Part shown: positions 21,844 to 32,405 of the stretch, piece by piece
Position numbering within the stretch: position 1 is the stretch's first letter
How the letters are laid out: each line of letters begins with the position of its first letter
Source of the DNA: Gremmenia infestans
Taxonomy: Eukaryota; Ascomycota; Leotiomycetes; Helotiales; Hamatocanthoscyphaceae
DNA: 64,000 bases
Direction of reading: 5' to 3'
NCBI GenBank assembly: GCA_032629725.1
Contig: JAFEVB010000022.1
Location: forward strand, 186,001-250,000
Notes under the pieces: generated by a model
The model's database searches: none
What the model saw: only the letters and a program-made list of their open reading frames with translations
What the model was told of the DNA's origin: nothing
Program-made: the position numbers and the translations under genes

Positions 21844-23532
21844 TTACTTCACAAGACTCCCCTCAACCTCTCTCCTCCACCACGCCGGAAAATCCAACAC
21901 CTTCCTCCCCTTCCTCGCATCCTCAGCCGCAAAAACCATAGCATGACTCCGGATCACCTCCTCCAAACTACACCCTACATGCACCTTCTGTGCCTCCTCC
22001 ACCCCAGCCCCATGATTCTTCACCGCATCAACAGCCAAGATAAACTGTCTCGCCAGCCCATCATCACCCCCTCCATGTCCCCCGCCGGCCAGATGCGGTC
22101 TATAGATCTTCTTCGCCCCCGTATTGAAATCCTCGACTGTGATCGTCTCGCTATCGGCGTATATCTCGCCATCAGCACCATAGATATGGCTATACCGCTC
22201 ACAAATCTTCTTCGTGTGAGCAACCATATGGAAGATGGCTGTCTTGGCTCCCCGTCCAACGAGAGCCTTTTCATTATCGTTGTTGGGCTGAGGTAAAGGA
22301 TCATTATCCCATGTCATGGTCACGACCTGATCATCGTTGACATCGTTATCTGCTTCATAAACGCAACGTCCGAACCAGTTTTTGGCTGAGATTTCAGATG
22401 TCGGAGTCTGGCTGGTGTAGTCTTCTTCTAGCCTAGCTGTCACGGCGGAGACACCTGCTGGGGGTCCGCCGGATGCTATGCATTCTTCGATCTCGGGAAC
22501 GACGATATCAACAGGCCAGTTTGTGTTGCCCGATGCTAGGCCTTCGAGCTCAGGACCGAGATAGATTTTCTTGGCGGAGTATTTGCAGGATTCTTCGATG
22601 GGGCAAGAGAGGCAGTTTGTGGCGGTGCCTGCTGCTGTTGGTTTACGGGTCTTGTTGAAGTACTGGAGGGAGCCGGACGACGTTACAGTGGTTGGGATGT
22701 GTGCTGGGTGGGTGGAATTTGGGGGTGGGGAACAGAGGAGCCAGAGGAGAAGATCGATGTCGTGGCAGGACTTAGTGAGGAGGGAGGGTGCGGTAGTAGA
22801 CTCTTTTCTCCAGTTCCCGCTGGGGATTGTTAGTTCTGACAATACAGAAAATGGGTTTGAGGAAACATACCGAACATAGCTGTGAGTGAAATGCCACCAC
22901 CCAACAGGTTCTGTGTGGTTGATAGACATTATTTCGCCAATTACTTTGTCTTCCAGCAATAGCTTTCGAAGCAACATATTGTGTGGGCTATACCTCAAAA
23001 CATGACCAATTGAGAATATCTTCGAGGGTACAGTATTTGGCAAGTTTGGAAGAAGGGCTTTGTATATCGAAACACAATCGTCCAAACTGGTAGCCAGAGG
23101 TTTTTCACACATGATATGCAGGCCGAGGGGGGCCAGCCCGACGATTGCCTCTTTATGCATCTCATCGAGGACACAGATAAAACAAGCATCCACGCCTTCC
23201 GGTACATCATCCCCTCTTGCAGCTCTCCCCCGTCTTAATTCTTCGTATGTGAAGAATTGTTTCCAATCCTCAAACTCCTGTCCTTCCGATGACCCCGCCT
23301 TTCCCCAAATGTATGTTTCTCCAAGCCGCTGTCGCTTGTATTTGATGGGCTCTGCCACTGCGACTACTACGCCATTTGAGGACCGCCCCGTAGCTCTGGC
23401 GTACGAATTGCCTCGAGATCCTGCTCCAATGATAAGGATGCGGGGAGGATTCGCGGACATAGAGGGACGGGGCGGGGCAGGTAGACGTTCGACATCATCG
23501 TCGATTGCGGGGGAGTCTGCGTGAGGTGCCAT
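21844..23532 (-). CDS. Gfo/Idh/MocA-family NAD(P)-dependent oxidoreductase
   Basis: Exons 23532-22871 and 22819-21844, 51-bp intron (GTATGT...CCCAG) whose removal joins HSYVR to GNWRKES in frame; 545 aa from the ATG at 23532. The Rossmann fold is plain: RILIIGAGSRGNSYAR with the glycine loop, and MCEKPLATS carries the EKP motif. The C-terminal domain includes SCHDIDLLLWLLC and a small cysteine cluster NCLSCPIEESCKYSAKK (three Cys in 8 residues plus flanking Lys), which is atypical for plain sugar dehydrogenases and could bind metal. Family members oxidise or dehydrate sugars, inositols or related polyols; the substrate here is unknown. No signal peptide, so probably cytosolic. Confidence 0.92.
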   Translation of the reverse strand: MAPHADSPAIDDDVERLPAPPRPSMSANPPRILIIGAGSRGNSYARATGRSSNGVVVAVAEPIKYKRQRLGETYIWGKAGSSEGQEFEDWKQFFTYEELRRGRAARGDDVPEGVDACFICVLDEMHKEAIVGLAPLGLHIMCEKPLATSLDDCVSIYKALLPNLPNTVPSKIFSIGHVLRYSPHNMLLRKLLLEDKVIGEIMSINHTEPVGWWHFTHSYVRYVSSNPFSVLSELTIPSGNWRKESTTAPSLLTKSCHDIDLLLWLLCSPPPNSTHPAHIPTTVTSSGSLQYFNKTRKPTAAGTATNCLSCPIEESCKYSAKKIYLGPELEGLASGNTNWPVDIVVPEIEECIASGGPPAGVSAVTARLEEDYTSQTPTSEISAKNWFGRCVYEADNDVNDDQVVTMTWDNDPLPQPNNDNEKALVGRGAKTAIFHMVAHTKKICERYSHIYGADGEIYADSETITVEDFNTGAKKIYRPHLAGGGHGGGDDGLARQFILAVDAVKNHGAGVEEAQKVHVGCSLEEVIRSHAMVFAAEDARKGRKVLDFPAWWRREVEGSLVK

Positions 23533-23589
23533 ATTGAGTTCTTTTTGTTGAATGACCGATTTGAAGAGATCAAGACTAATCTTTATATA

Positions 23590-23830
23590 AGACAGCCTGG
23601 TGAGGATAGCCACCTATCTGTAAGGTCAGCCTCGTGAAGTCCCCGCACTTTCGAGAAAGACGTAACGTTGCCGTGCTCCAAATAATGTTGCGCAGCTTGG
23701 TGGAGATAGGTTCAGATAGCTATCCGTGAGATCAGCCTTGTGAAGACCCCGCTGGCGGGGTGGTGGTTTGAGGAACACGCAACGTTGCAGCCCAATCACA
23801 TCGTTGGCATTTGAATAGTACAATACTGCG
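23590..23830. repeat. Degenerate direct repeat of about 100 bp
   Basis: Two diverged copies can be aligned: one from about 23610 (CTATCTGTAAGGTCAGCCTC, then GTGAAGTCCCCGC, later CGTAACGTTGC) and one from about 23720 (CTATCCGTGAGATCAGCCTT, then GTGAAGACCCCGC, later CGCAACGTTGC). They sit in the promoter region of the oxidoreductase gene. An old tandem duplication or a repeat relic. Confidence 0.55.
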
Positions 23831-24358
23831 TTATGCGCTAAAGTGCTAAAAGCTTGGTTCGATTTTACTACTGGTACATGTTGTTGCCGACTGCCATACA
23901 GTAGAGCTAAATATTATGGAGCTTCAAAGGTGGGGTTTGAAAGACATGCTGCTTTTACTACATAACTGAAAAAATGTAATAAAGAGAGTTTGAAATATCT
24001 GATGCAAACATCCAAAAGACATTCGACTTTAAAATTAATTATCTAAAATGTGAACTTTTTTCATATAGGGTTTATGTATTTCTTCATAAATCATGTTGGG
24101 GCACATACACCTACCTAGATAGGTTGAACAGCTTTAAAAGCTCACCTCGCTTAGCAAAGGGGGTAAGTTGAAGTTGAAGGTTGTGAAAGAAGAAGATCTA
24201 CTAATGATTACCTAACTACGGAGAGTGAGATGAAAGAGCTGTAGAATAAAGGTTTTCATTTCATTCTTCTTAGTTCTAACTTGAAGCTTATCGTTGCTCT
24301 GCAGTTTATAATATAAGTCCAAAAAAATAAGTCAAATACAAAAAGCAAAAGCAACTAA
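23831..24358. other. AT-rich noncoding flank of repeat island
   Basis: No ORF. The AT content rises toward the tRNA relic, as in RIP-affected fungal repeats. Confidence 0.5.
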
Positions 24359-24460
24359 CGACCCAGACGGGACTCGAACCCGCAATCTTCACCAATCTAA
24401 CGTTGAAATCCAGGATTATAAAACCACGGGATTAAACCGGAAAGTGACGCCTTACCATTA
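24359..24460 (-). pseudogene. tRNA-Arg-like gene, 5' end cut off by insertion
   Basis: Reading the minus strand, the 3' part is intact: T arm GCGGGTTCGAGTCCCGT (perfect B box), acceptor strand CTGGGTC, discriminator G, then a T-run that could end Pol III transcription. Further 5' come ATGGTAAGGCGTC (D arm) and an anticodon arm that can be drawn as TCACT/GGTGA with CCG in the loop and a ~40-bp intron, suggesting tRNA-Arg(CCG). The 5' acceptor strand and the first bases of the A box are missing here; the matching piece, AGTGG, sits beyond the insertion at 25057-25061. Even rejoined, the 5' acceptor strand (TAATTAG) pairs poorly, so it is a relic. Isotype is less certain than its being tRNA-derived. 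Confidence 0.7.
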
Positions 24461-25056
24461 GGGTGCTACTAATAATTAATATAGGATCCTATCGATAATT
24501 AATATAATATATTAATAAATATTAGTAAATGCTACTAAAAGCTAATAAATATTTATAAATATTAGTCTATTATAATAAATACTCGATTCTTATAATAAGT
24601 ACTAGTTTATTATAATAAATATTGATTTCTTATAATTAATACTAGTCTATTATAACAAATACTAGTTTCTTATAATAAATACTAGTTTATTATAATAATA
24701 TTAGTATATTATAGGATTGTCGTACTCGGTTTGCATAGGGTGCTACTAATAATTAATATAGGATCCTATCGATAATTAATATAATATATTAATAAATATT
24801 AGTAAATGCTACTAAAAGCTAATAAATATTTATAAATATTAGTCTATTATAATAAATACTCGATTCTTATAATAAGTACTAGTTTATTATAATAAATATT
24901 AGTTTCTTATAATACATACTAGTTTATTATAATAAATATTGATTTCTTATAATTAATACTAGTCTATTATAACAAATACTAGTTTCTTATAATAAATACT
25001 AGTTTATTATAATAATATTAGTATATTATAGGATTGTCGTACTCGGTTTGCATAGG
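24461..25056. mobile_element. AT-rich two-unit tandem insertion inside the tRNA relic, with 4-bp TAGG flanks
   Basis: Two direct copies lie head to tail: unit 1 from about 24461 to 24737 (277 bp) and unit 2 from 24738 to 25054 (317 bp, one extra 40-bp subrepeat). Each begins GGGTGCTACTAATAATTAAT and ends ATTGTCGTACTCGGTTTGCA. Inside, a 40-bp motif (ACTAGTTTATTATAATAAAT...) is repeated several times. TAGG occurs at the left junction, between the units and at the right junction. No ORF and no terminal inverted repeat. It may be a non-autonomous element or an expanded satellite. Confidence 0.6.
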
Positions 25057-25061
25057 CCACT

Positions 25062-25749
25062 AATTATAAGTGAAACGAATTTTTCTGAATCACGACCTTT
25101 GTTACCAATTCGGGTATAGTTATAGGTTATTGCTTATGAACGCCTCTGTTTCGGGGAAGGACAAAAGTTTTACCTGTATATTTCCTATCTAGAACCCTTC
25201 AGGGTATGCTGTCTTAAGGAAAGGTCGTAAGCTGGAGCTTGGTTTGCGGGCCAACAGTAACACTCAGTTTGATTCACCAGAAATGAGGCGGAGATAGAGG
25301 CTTAAAGTTTTGGTTTATGCATATACCGTATGGCTTGTTCGCGCATATCAAGCGACAGCGGAACTTCTTTCGGGCGAGCAGAACCTTGTGCAAAATAAGA
25401 AACCCAAACATTATCAAACGGTAATTGCGTGCATTATGTAAGTATGTCCTAGAAATATGTTTATGCGTCAGCGCCTTTATCGTTACTGACACAAATTGTT
25501 TGTTGCCAGTTCCGGGCCTTTCCATCTGCGCAATGGAAAACTGCAACATTAGCACCTGACTATTCTGTTCCTTTCCGTAACATTTCCTTGTTCACGGTTC
25601 TGGTCATTGTTTTTTAAAGGACCGAATCCTCCCAGCCCAAGAGGTCTTCCTCCCCTATGACCGACCAATAGCCGGTTCCTTTCTCAAGACTCCCTCAACC
25701 ACCCAGGCTGCGTCTACACCAAAGGTGGACCTCACGCACTCTTCAAACC
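25062..25749. other. Intergenic; promoter of next gene on its right side
   Basis: No protein-like ORF. The right end is pyrimidine-rich, as expected of a fungal promoter. Confidence 0.4.
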
Positions 25750-26328
25750 ATGGGAACCAAAGTCCAGCCCGGTGAGTTCTTGTTCCTATCCTTTCCCCTT
25801 CCTTTCTTGGGCTGACTTGGGAAGCCGGAGGATCTAAACGAGTTGCTGGTGAATCATCTGCTAGTAGGGAACTGGTTGGCGTCAAGCGCAGCGCTTCAAG
25901 TAAGTTCTTTTCAGCATTAGGTCTTGCTATAAAACTAACCTTACGAATCAGCTTTCACAGATGACGAAGACGATACGCGATTGAACAAAAAACCGAAAAC
26001 TTTGGATGAACTTTGGGTTTCTGCAGGGGAGAAGGTCGAGAAAATTGAATTCGATTTGGACGAGATAAAGGACGCGAAACATGAGACCCTCCTTTTCTTC
26101 GAAGGACATCCGCCAAACCACAAGCTCCGAGCAGAGCTTTCCTCTCGCGAAGAAAAGCTGCGGAAGGAGTTGAAGGATGCTTGGGTTGTTTGGTACCATT
26201 TGAATGACGCCGTGGGACTTCACACTGGTGAATTTACTTCCGGCGAACAAGTTGGTAGTTCTGGTAATATGGCAAGCGCTTCTGTTCATGAGGCAGATGC
26301 TCTCGGTCATCAGGCAGAAGCAGCATAG
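25750..26328 (+). CDS. Small charged nuclear-type protein, unknown function
   Basis: Three exons, 25750-25771, 25825-25899 and 25952-26328, with introns of 53 and 52 bp that both have GTGAG/GTAAG donors and phase-correct joins; 157 aa. The N-terminus is basic and Ser-rich (SKRVAGESSA, VGVKRSAS), followed by an acidic patch (TDDEDD) and a probable nuclear signal (RLNKKPK). Residues 55-115 are predicted helical and charged (EEKLRKELKDAWVVWYHLND). No family recognised. Two well-formed introns argue that it is a real gene in spite of its position next to the repeat island. Confidence 0.65.
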
Positions 26329-27555
26329 GCCGTATGCATACCGCACACAAGATTGTAATAACTGGAGGCATCGTGGCAGTAATGAGTTGGGTTGCTCATG
26401 GACTTGGGAAGCTGAATGACCAGGCTGGACGGATTGTGACTCATAGAGTGCCAGATAGATTCAACATACCGCGTTATCTTTTTGCCCTTTTTCCATGAAT
26501 TGTGTTTTGTCCCATCCCAAGAAGTAAGCCCTGACGCTTTCCGGTCTCGACTTGTTCGTTGGAGTCTGTTAGGGCATGCTCCTTTCCTTTTCTGTTTATT
26601 GAGATACCATGTCAGCAAAGCAAAGACAGCAAGGACTTCAATCCTACCAGTAGAAGAAGCAATCTTTCCACGATCCTTGCTCTGGCGTCGGATTCTGGGT
26701 CTGACTTTGGACTACTAGCAGCAGAAACCAAAGAAACGGGCAGAAATTTTTAAGACCAACGACATAGAAAAAAAATAAGGGAGAGAGCACTCAAGCAAAC
26801 GCCTAAAGAGCTTGGTGCTACCATGTACTAAAAGATTACATAGACTCCGAAAACACCTCCCATGAAGCCGCGACTGCCAATTCAAAACCCCCTTCATTAT
26901 CGGTGTTCTGCCATGATTAGCTTCCGACCTGGCAAATTCGGGCATAAAGCTGGAGATAGATAGGAATAGGAGCAACTGCTGGCCTTGTATCAAAATTGAA
27001 GCGGTTGTTGATTTGTAACGGCGCTGAACGTTCTGCCCACGCGAAACACCCAAAACAAGTATATGTACCTACATGAAGGTCGGCCTTTATGAGGTACTAC
27101 CTCGATTAATCAAATCGATCATAATAATTGCGACAAGCTCTGTGGCCAAAGATTTGATCCAAGATGCCTGGTTTCGGGTCTTTCCCACGTTCAAGGCGGT
27201 ATGGCGTGGGTTTTGGCACGGACCTTCCCGCCGTAGTGTAAAACGCGAACGCGGTCAATCAGAGGAGCGCTTCTGGTGTATTTTATAAACACCTTGCATA
27301 TCAAATAAAAGACAGAAACATGGTTTATATATTCAAAAGGTATCCTCTTACTCGTCCATTTTCGTATTCGGTACTATGAGTGCTAGTCCTTAAGATAATG
27401 CTCCCAGAATAGTTTTACCCAAAATACAATTGACGAATCACCAGAGCGACTCTCAATCAAACACCATTCTTGGGATCCTCCCTTTGGACCTCTCCTAATC
27501 TTTTCTTCTGAGTCGGAACTCGAGTTGTAGAACGGGTCATGAAAGTACTCGGATC
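26329..27555. other. Convergent intergenic region
   Basis: 1.2 kb without supported genes; ORFs here start without ATG and show no domain content. Confidence 0.45.
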
Positions 27556-28292
27556 CTATTTACCTAGTATAGAGTTGAGCTGAGAAAGCTCGTCGCTTGA
27601 CATAAGGTCATTGATCGAGTGAGTCCTGGTCCAAACATCTCGATCCTCCTCAGCATACGCAAGCACAGCTCTTACAGTTGGCATGGCCGGAGACCAGCCT
27701 TCTACACGAGCCCTTTCAAGAAGGACACGGCGAAATACTATGACGAGTTTGGTTAGAAACTTCTTAGGTGACAAGGGTGGAGTTATATACTGATCCTGAA
27801 AACTCGGCTCCCCATGACCTTTTCTTCTTCCAGATCCTCCTCTTGTTCTTTGGTGATAGGCTCTGGATCGCAAGTGCATTTGTGAGGTGCGTTTCCACAA
27901 TTGTTACAATCTCCATACCATATACCCAAATCAGCTTCCGGGTAGTCCAGGGATGCATCTCCTACAAGTGGCAATCCTCCATACAACTCGTATGCAAATG
28001 CGACCCAAAGATTAAGCCAAGCCTCTTCTGCTGTATCACATTCCGTATAGTGCCGAATGCTCTGGGTACAATTGTTGGCGATGATCATCGTGGCCTTGGT
28101 ATTATCGATGGCCCATTTCGCAAGTGCTGTAGATTCCGTAGGTTTTGGAGAGCCATTGATCAGAGGATAGAGGCCTGCTGGTCTCAGTACTCCGAGTATT
28201 GCGCGTTTCCAATCATAGAAGTTGGCCTTGCCTATTAAGTGCTGAACCATATACTCTTCCGATATCGAGTCCGAGGAGTTCGAAGCAGACAT
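27556..28292 (-). CDS. Copia-type Gag-like protein (UBN2/DUF4219-like), possibly domesticated or relic
   Basis: Exons 28292-27791 and 27737-27556 with a 53-bp intron; the join (FRI then IFRRVLLERA) is in frame, 227 aa. Residues 14-100 read as the N-terminus of an LTR/Copia Gag: LIGKANFYDWKRAILGVLRP, PLINGSPKP, ALAKWAIDNTKATMIIANN and CDTAEEAWLNLWVAF. A cysteine stretch CNNCGNAPHKCTC resembles a shortened zinc knuckle. No protease, integrase or reverse transcriptase follows on either side, and I see no LTRs. The intact, intron-bearing frame suggests either capture as a host gene or a recent fragment; the second exon is not Gag-like. Confidence 0.68.
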
Positions 28293-28682
28293 GGTTGCTT
28301 ACTTGTTCAAGGGGCTAATAAAGGCGTTAGCTGTATCTAAAGCGAGTTCGCATGGTGGAAGAACTTGCCTTTTATGTATGCGGCTGTTATGGTAGGCTAG
28401 AGAGAGCAGTACTTGTAGTGCCAGACCGGCTTAAAAACCAGAAAGGGTTCGCTGGTGAAGGGGAGAGATCGCTATTAAATACTGTCCAGAATCCCATGGA
28501 AATGCAGGTCTTATAAAATAATTTCTAAAGTCTCCTCAAACAAACCTTGCCTAACAAGAATTGGGATGAATTTTCTTTGTATCCGCAAACAAGGTGTTCC
28601 TCGTTCATGGAATAACAGAATTTCGCGAATCGCGGGCCCTTAATGCGTCCATCAGATTGCTCAAGATGACTCCCTCCTTGAC
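28293..28682. other. Short intergenic gap
   Basis: Promoter of the Gag-like gene and 3' side of the Myb gene; nothing recognised. Confidence 0.4.
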
Positions 28683-30640
28683 TCAGAGGGTTAGGTTCTT
28701 CCCATATTTCCGTTTTCTAGTGTACGCTAATTTCCATCCCATAATCACATCCCAACTGAAGAAAGCTTCTTTCATTTGCTCGGCCTGCTTCCAAGTCACA
28801 TCCTCGTAATTAATCTCAACTCCTTGCGTACGACCAAGCTCTTTATAAGCTTGCCATTCTTCCCCAGCTCGTGTCATATCTCCCATCCGTGTCTTCTCCG
28901 GAATCAATGGATGCCCATCACGGATATGTGCCCAATAGCCTGGTAATGATTTGAAGACATTCGCATCCGAGCAATGGTTACAATAGAATCGGGGACCGGT
29001 ATCTGGAACTTCGCTTATAGCCGACGTTAGATGAGTTGGATCGAGGGTATCTCCATATGCTGCGAAAGTCAAAGGAAGTTCTGTCTCGAAGGTGATGTAA
29101 GGATGGTCATTAGGTCGGAGAATTGAGTCCAGTGAGCATGTCCATCCCTTTGCTTGGCAAACCACCCCGATTTGTATAATATACACTTCTAGATGAGTCA
29201 GTGCAGCAAGCTAATGGTACAGAGACTGGTTAGCATAAGAAAGTGAACAGTCGGAGCAGAGCTACTAACTTGAAGCAAACATGGCTTTGCTTTATGCTTG
29301 GCGCAATATTTTGGAACGGGAACGCCTAGCGAACGTAGGCCTTGAGCCGTAGTGTGACAACCCTTCCTCTCTTCATTGGTTCTAGCATCTTCGTAGATTG
29401 AGTGATTAGGGTTGATACAATAGGGTTGATGGCAACAATGGGAGCCTTCCATAGGCGGGTACAGGGGACGCCCAATGAAGTTGTCGAACTCTGTACCACC
29501 ATGAGGCGAGCTGTTAAACCATACGGCCGAACGAACCCAAGTAGTTCCATGATCGAAGAGCGAGAAATACTACTTTATATTAGATTCTTACTCTAGGGAG
29601 AATCGATTACATACCAAACGGTCACCTTCTGGCGAAGGGAGTCTTTGCGGATCAAAATTCGAGAGAAGTAACTTGGGGTCCAAATCAGACCACGCTTTTG
29701 GAATCAATATACAGGTCGCCTTGTACTCAGGTTTAACACCCCATCGAGACAGGAGCTGGGCTTGCTGAGATTCAAACCTTAACTTAGCTTCAATTGTATT
29801 CCACGCCCATCCCTTAATCTGGCCAGGCGTCTTCCGGGATAGCTCTATCGGATATGTCGGCATTTCGAGAATACTCCAAATCGGAACTTTGTGATTCGTT
29901 GTATTCTGAGGCTGATACTCGCTCAGGTCGAGTCCTGGATGAACGGAACAGGTTTGAAAGGGCGCATGCTCCTCTAGTGCTCCTCCTCCTACTGTCTGCT
30001 TCTCGCCTGACGATAAAGGGGACTGATGGTGTTGCTGCAGTGCTGTCCCTCTTACTAGCTGATTCCCATTTGACGATGAGGGGGGCTGATCAGTTTCTGG
30101 AAGACTGTTGCCCCGACACTGCAAGTCCTCGGTGTTTGGGGATATTGCCACCGGCTGAGTCGAGATTGGCGACATAGCCCCTCCGTCGGAAGACGTAGGC
30201 GCTGTGCGCGAGGCCATCGTTCCGGCAAAGTTCTGAGGCTTGATCATCTGAGGTAGGCTCGGCCGATCTGTTCTGATCTTTCCCCACCGTGCCTGCCATG
30301 ATAATGCCGTGTGGCGCGGATTCTGGTGATTCTCAAGTTAGCCCTTTTATTGCAGTGGTACTCGGAGTAAGGTGATTCTAACAATTGACTCCAAGTCCTC
30401 GAAGATCTTAGGTTTCAGCTGCAGACCCTGATCTCGGGCCATTGATACCCAGTTGGCGAGAACTTGGTCGTCGTCGGCGCTGAACGCAACGCGGCGTCTC
30501 GGCTGATGTGGACTCCCGTCGCTCTGCTTCTTCCTTCCAGCAGGATTACCTAGGTCATCATGTATATCTCCATCGTTGCTGATAGCAAGGCCAACTCGAG
30601 AGAGAAGGCTAATCGCGTCGGGGGCGTCAGTGTCCATCAT
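28683..30640 (-). CDS. Myb-domain protein with HNH-like zinc loop and C2H2 finger
   Basis: Four exons, 30640-30383, 30322-29615, 29569-29270 and 29210-28683, introns of 60, 45 and 59 bp, all phase 0; 597 aa. Residues 52-102 form a Rap1-type Myb repeat (FSADDDQVLANWV, KIFEDLESI, NPRHTALSWQARWGKI). The exon 1-2 splice falls inside this domain, which supports it. Residues 160-240 are low complexity. Residues 367-400 give CCHQPYCINPNHSIYEDAR then N-E-E-R-K-G-C and a later CAKHKAKPCLL: this is the Cys/His pattern of zinc-binding loops of HNH/homing endonucleases (Pfam zf-His_Me_endon type). A C2H2 finger follows at C499, C502, H517, H522. The protein is probably nuclear and DNA-binding; whether it cuts DNA is unknown. 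Confidence 0.72.
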
Positions 30641-31292
30641 GCGCAGCCTGACTTCTGTGCGAATTTTGACAAGAGAAAAACACCTACTAAAGCTAAAATA
30701 ACGTCAAAGATGCTCTTTCGACGATTAATGCAGCCTCCCGCTCACATCGACTCCGCCAGCGGACAAGTGATCCTAATCTTGCGTGACCGATGGCTTCACC
30801 GCCAGTCCAGGTATTGTACAGGAGACATAAACCGATTTCACACGAGTTCTGTTGAACCTACCTAGGGATGGGCTTTGCGCAAGCTGGGGCTTCTTCAAGT
30901 TCATTGTTTGTATTCGCTCTAGACGTGCAATCTGCAGCGGGTACTATCCCTTCAGCTGCGGCCAGAAGTACCAGGCCCATGCACGATTAAACGACCCCAT
31001 TCAGAGAATTGTGGATTTAGATGCGATACTTTTGATTCGCTATGATTCTTAGCGTCTTACGAAGTACAGTACGCAGCCGAAGACATACTATGAGACGAGT
31101 GAAGCGAATTGATCCACGCCACGGCGCGTTCAGTTTCTACGGTACCAACTCACTACACTCAACCACCATCAAGAAACCCAACAACTCCTATCAATCAACC
31201 ACCCACACCACAATTACCCAATTGTTGACAATGCCGCATCCCGTTGCCTCCTCCACGGAATATCATCCACTCCTCTGCCTTCACCGCTCAAG
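30641..31292. other. Intergenic
   Basis: Promoter side of the Myb gene and 3' side of the next gene. Short CA-rich tract at about 31150-31215. Confidence 0.4.
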
Positions 31293-32405
31293 CTACCTTC
31301 TCAACTCCCGAGCCCTCTTCAACTGTGCATACCACGCGCTGGCAATCGCTCTCTGCGCTTGGCTGGACCCACTGGACCCTGAACTGAGATGATGCGTATG
31401 CCGTAGCCAACATAGAAGTCTGTAGGCCACCGTGCAGAGCTCTGCGTCATAATGTTCCTGGCAGCGATACTCCCACCATCGGCCTGCAGCTCTACCGCTT
31501 TGTACAAGTCGTACAATGAGTCTGATATCATGATCATCTATAGTCCAGTTAGACTTGATAGCATACTGATCGGAATACCTCGTGTTCGGAGTTCGCAGTG
31601 CGAGTTTTGCTGCGTTGATGAGAAATTTCGCTGAAGACCGTTTGGTTCCTGGAGGTACAACCTGCCCACCTTCTCGAAGGCGCTCTTCCTCAATCCGCCG
31701 GGGATCGAGTTGTGCGACGCAATATTCCTCGTACACCTCAAGAACCCATGCTTGCGTAAGCCATAACAAGAGTTCCTGCCTATCGCGCACACCGAGTTTC
31801 TTCCTTAATTCTGTCTCTGTATGCCATGGCTGCCGCGGGTCCTCTGGGTCCTCCAGGTCTTGAAACTGTAAAACGCCGATAGGTGTTGAACTTGAAGATG
31901 CTATCGACGTCAAACTGTCCTGCTGCGTGGCGAGTTTCTTCCTGGTGGAGGTGGCCGCTACAATGTCGCTGCTCGGGCTGCGCTGCTCCAAAATTGCCTC
32001 CATGCTTTTCATTACAAACGCGAAAGTGTAAGGGTTTTCGCTCTCAATAGTACTGAGAACTTCCCTGTGCAGCACCGGTGGGTCTTTGCCGTAGTCATGG
32101 CGGCTATTATGCTGGAACCATTCATGATATGACAGACTTCGGTTCACGTTCTGCAAAGCTTGAAATCTTGGGTACTCAGAAAGAAACAGGCCGAATTCCT
32201 GCTCAACAATCTCCCATTTCCAATATAAGAGGCTCGAGAGGTATGCGCAAAGCCCTCGAAAAATTGCTTCAGAAAGGTGGAATTTGTAAAGCTCTCGGAA
32301 TTTGCGGTACGTATGAGCTGTGACGAGGCGGTTCTGAGTCGGTTCTTTGAGCTGTTTGAGTCGCTTTGGAGAACGCTGAGGGGATTCATCTCGAGGAGTC
32401 TGCAT
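31293..32405 (-). CDS. Hypothetical protein, 370 aa
   Basis: Frame open from 32444 to 31293; the first ATG is at 32405 (MQTPRDESPQRS). The N-terminus is basic (SPKRLKQLKEP), then a helical region (LSEAIFRGLCAYLSSLLYWK), a Ser/Thr-rich linker and a charged helical C-terminal half (ELLLWLTQAWVLEVYEEYCV). A 57-bp GT-AG stretch starting at 31573 could be spliced without changing frame, so the length may be 351. From about 31540 on a second frame on the same strand also looks protein-like, so the C-terminus is the least certain part. No family recognised. Confidence 0.6.
   Translation of the reverse strand: MQTPRDESPQRSPKRLKQLKEPTQNRLVTAHTYRKFRELYKFHLSEAIFRGLCAYLSSLLYWKWEIVEQEFGLFLSEYPRFQALQNVNRSLSYHEWFQHNSRHDYGKDPPVLHREVLSTIESENPYTFAFVMKSMEAILEQRSPSSDIVAATSTRKKLATQQDSLTSIASSSSTPIGVLQFQDLEDPEDPRQPWHTETELRKKLGVRDRQELLLWLTQAWVLEVYEEYCVAQLDPRRIEEERLREGGQVVPPGTKRSSAKFLINAAKLALRTPNTRYSDQYAIKSNWTIDDHDIRLIVRLVQSGRAAGRWWEYRCQEHYDAELCTVAYRLLCWLRHTHHLSSGSSGSSQAQRAIASAWYAQLKRARELRR

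Noticed and set aside
24461..25056. CRISPR-like array
   Set aside because: The repeats are AT-rich and contiguous without unique spacers, and the genome is fungal.
26715..27053. 112-aa minus-strand ORF
   Set aside because: Starts at TTG, no ATG, no domain.
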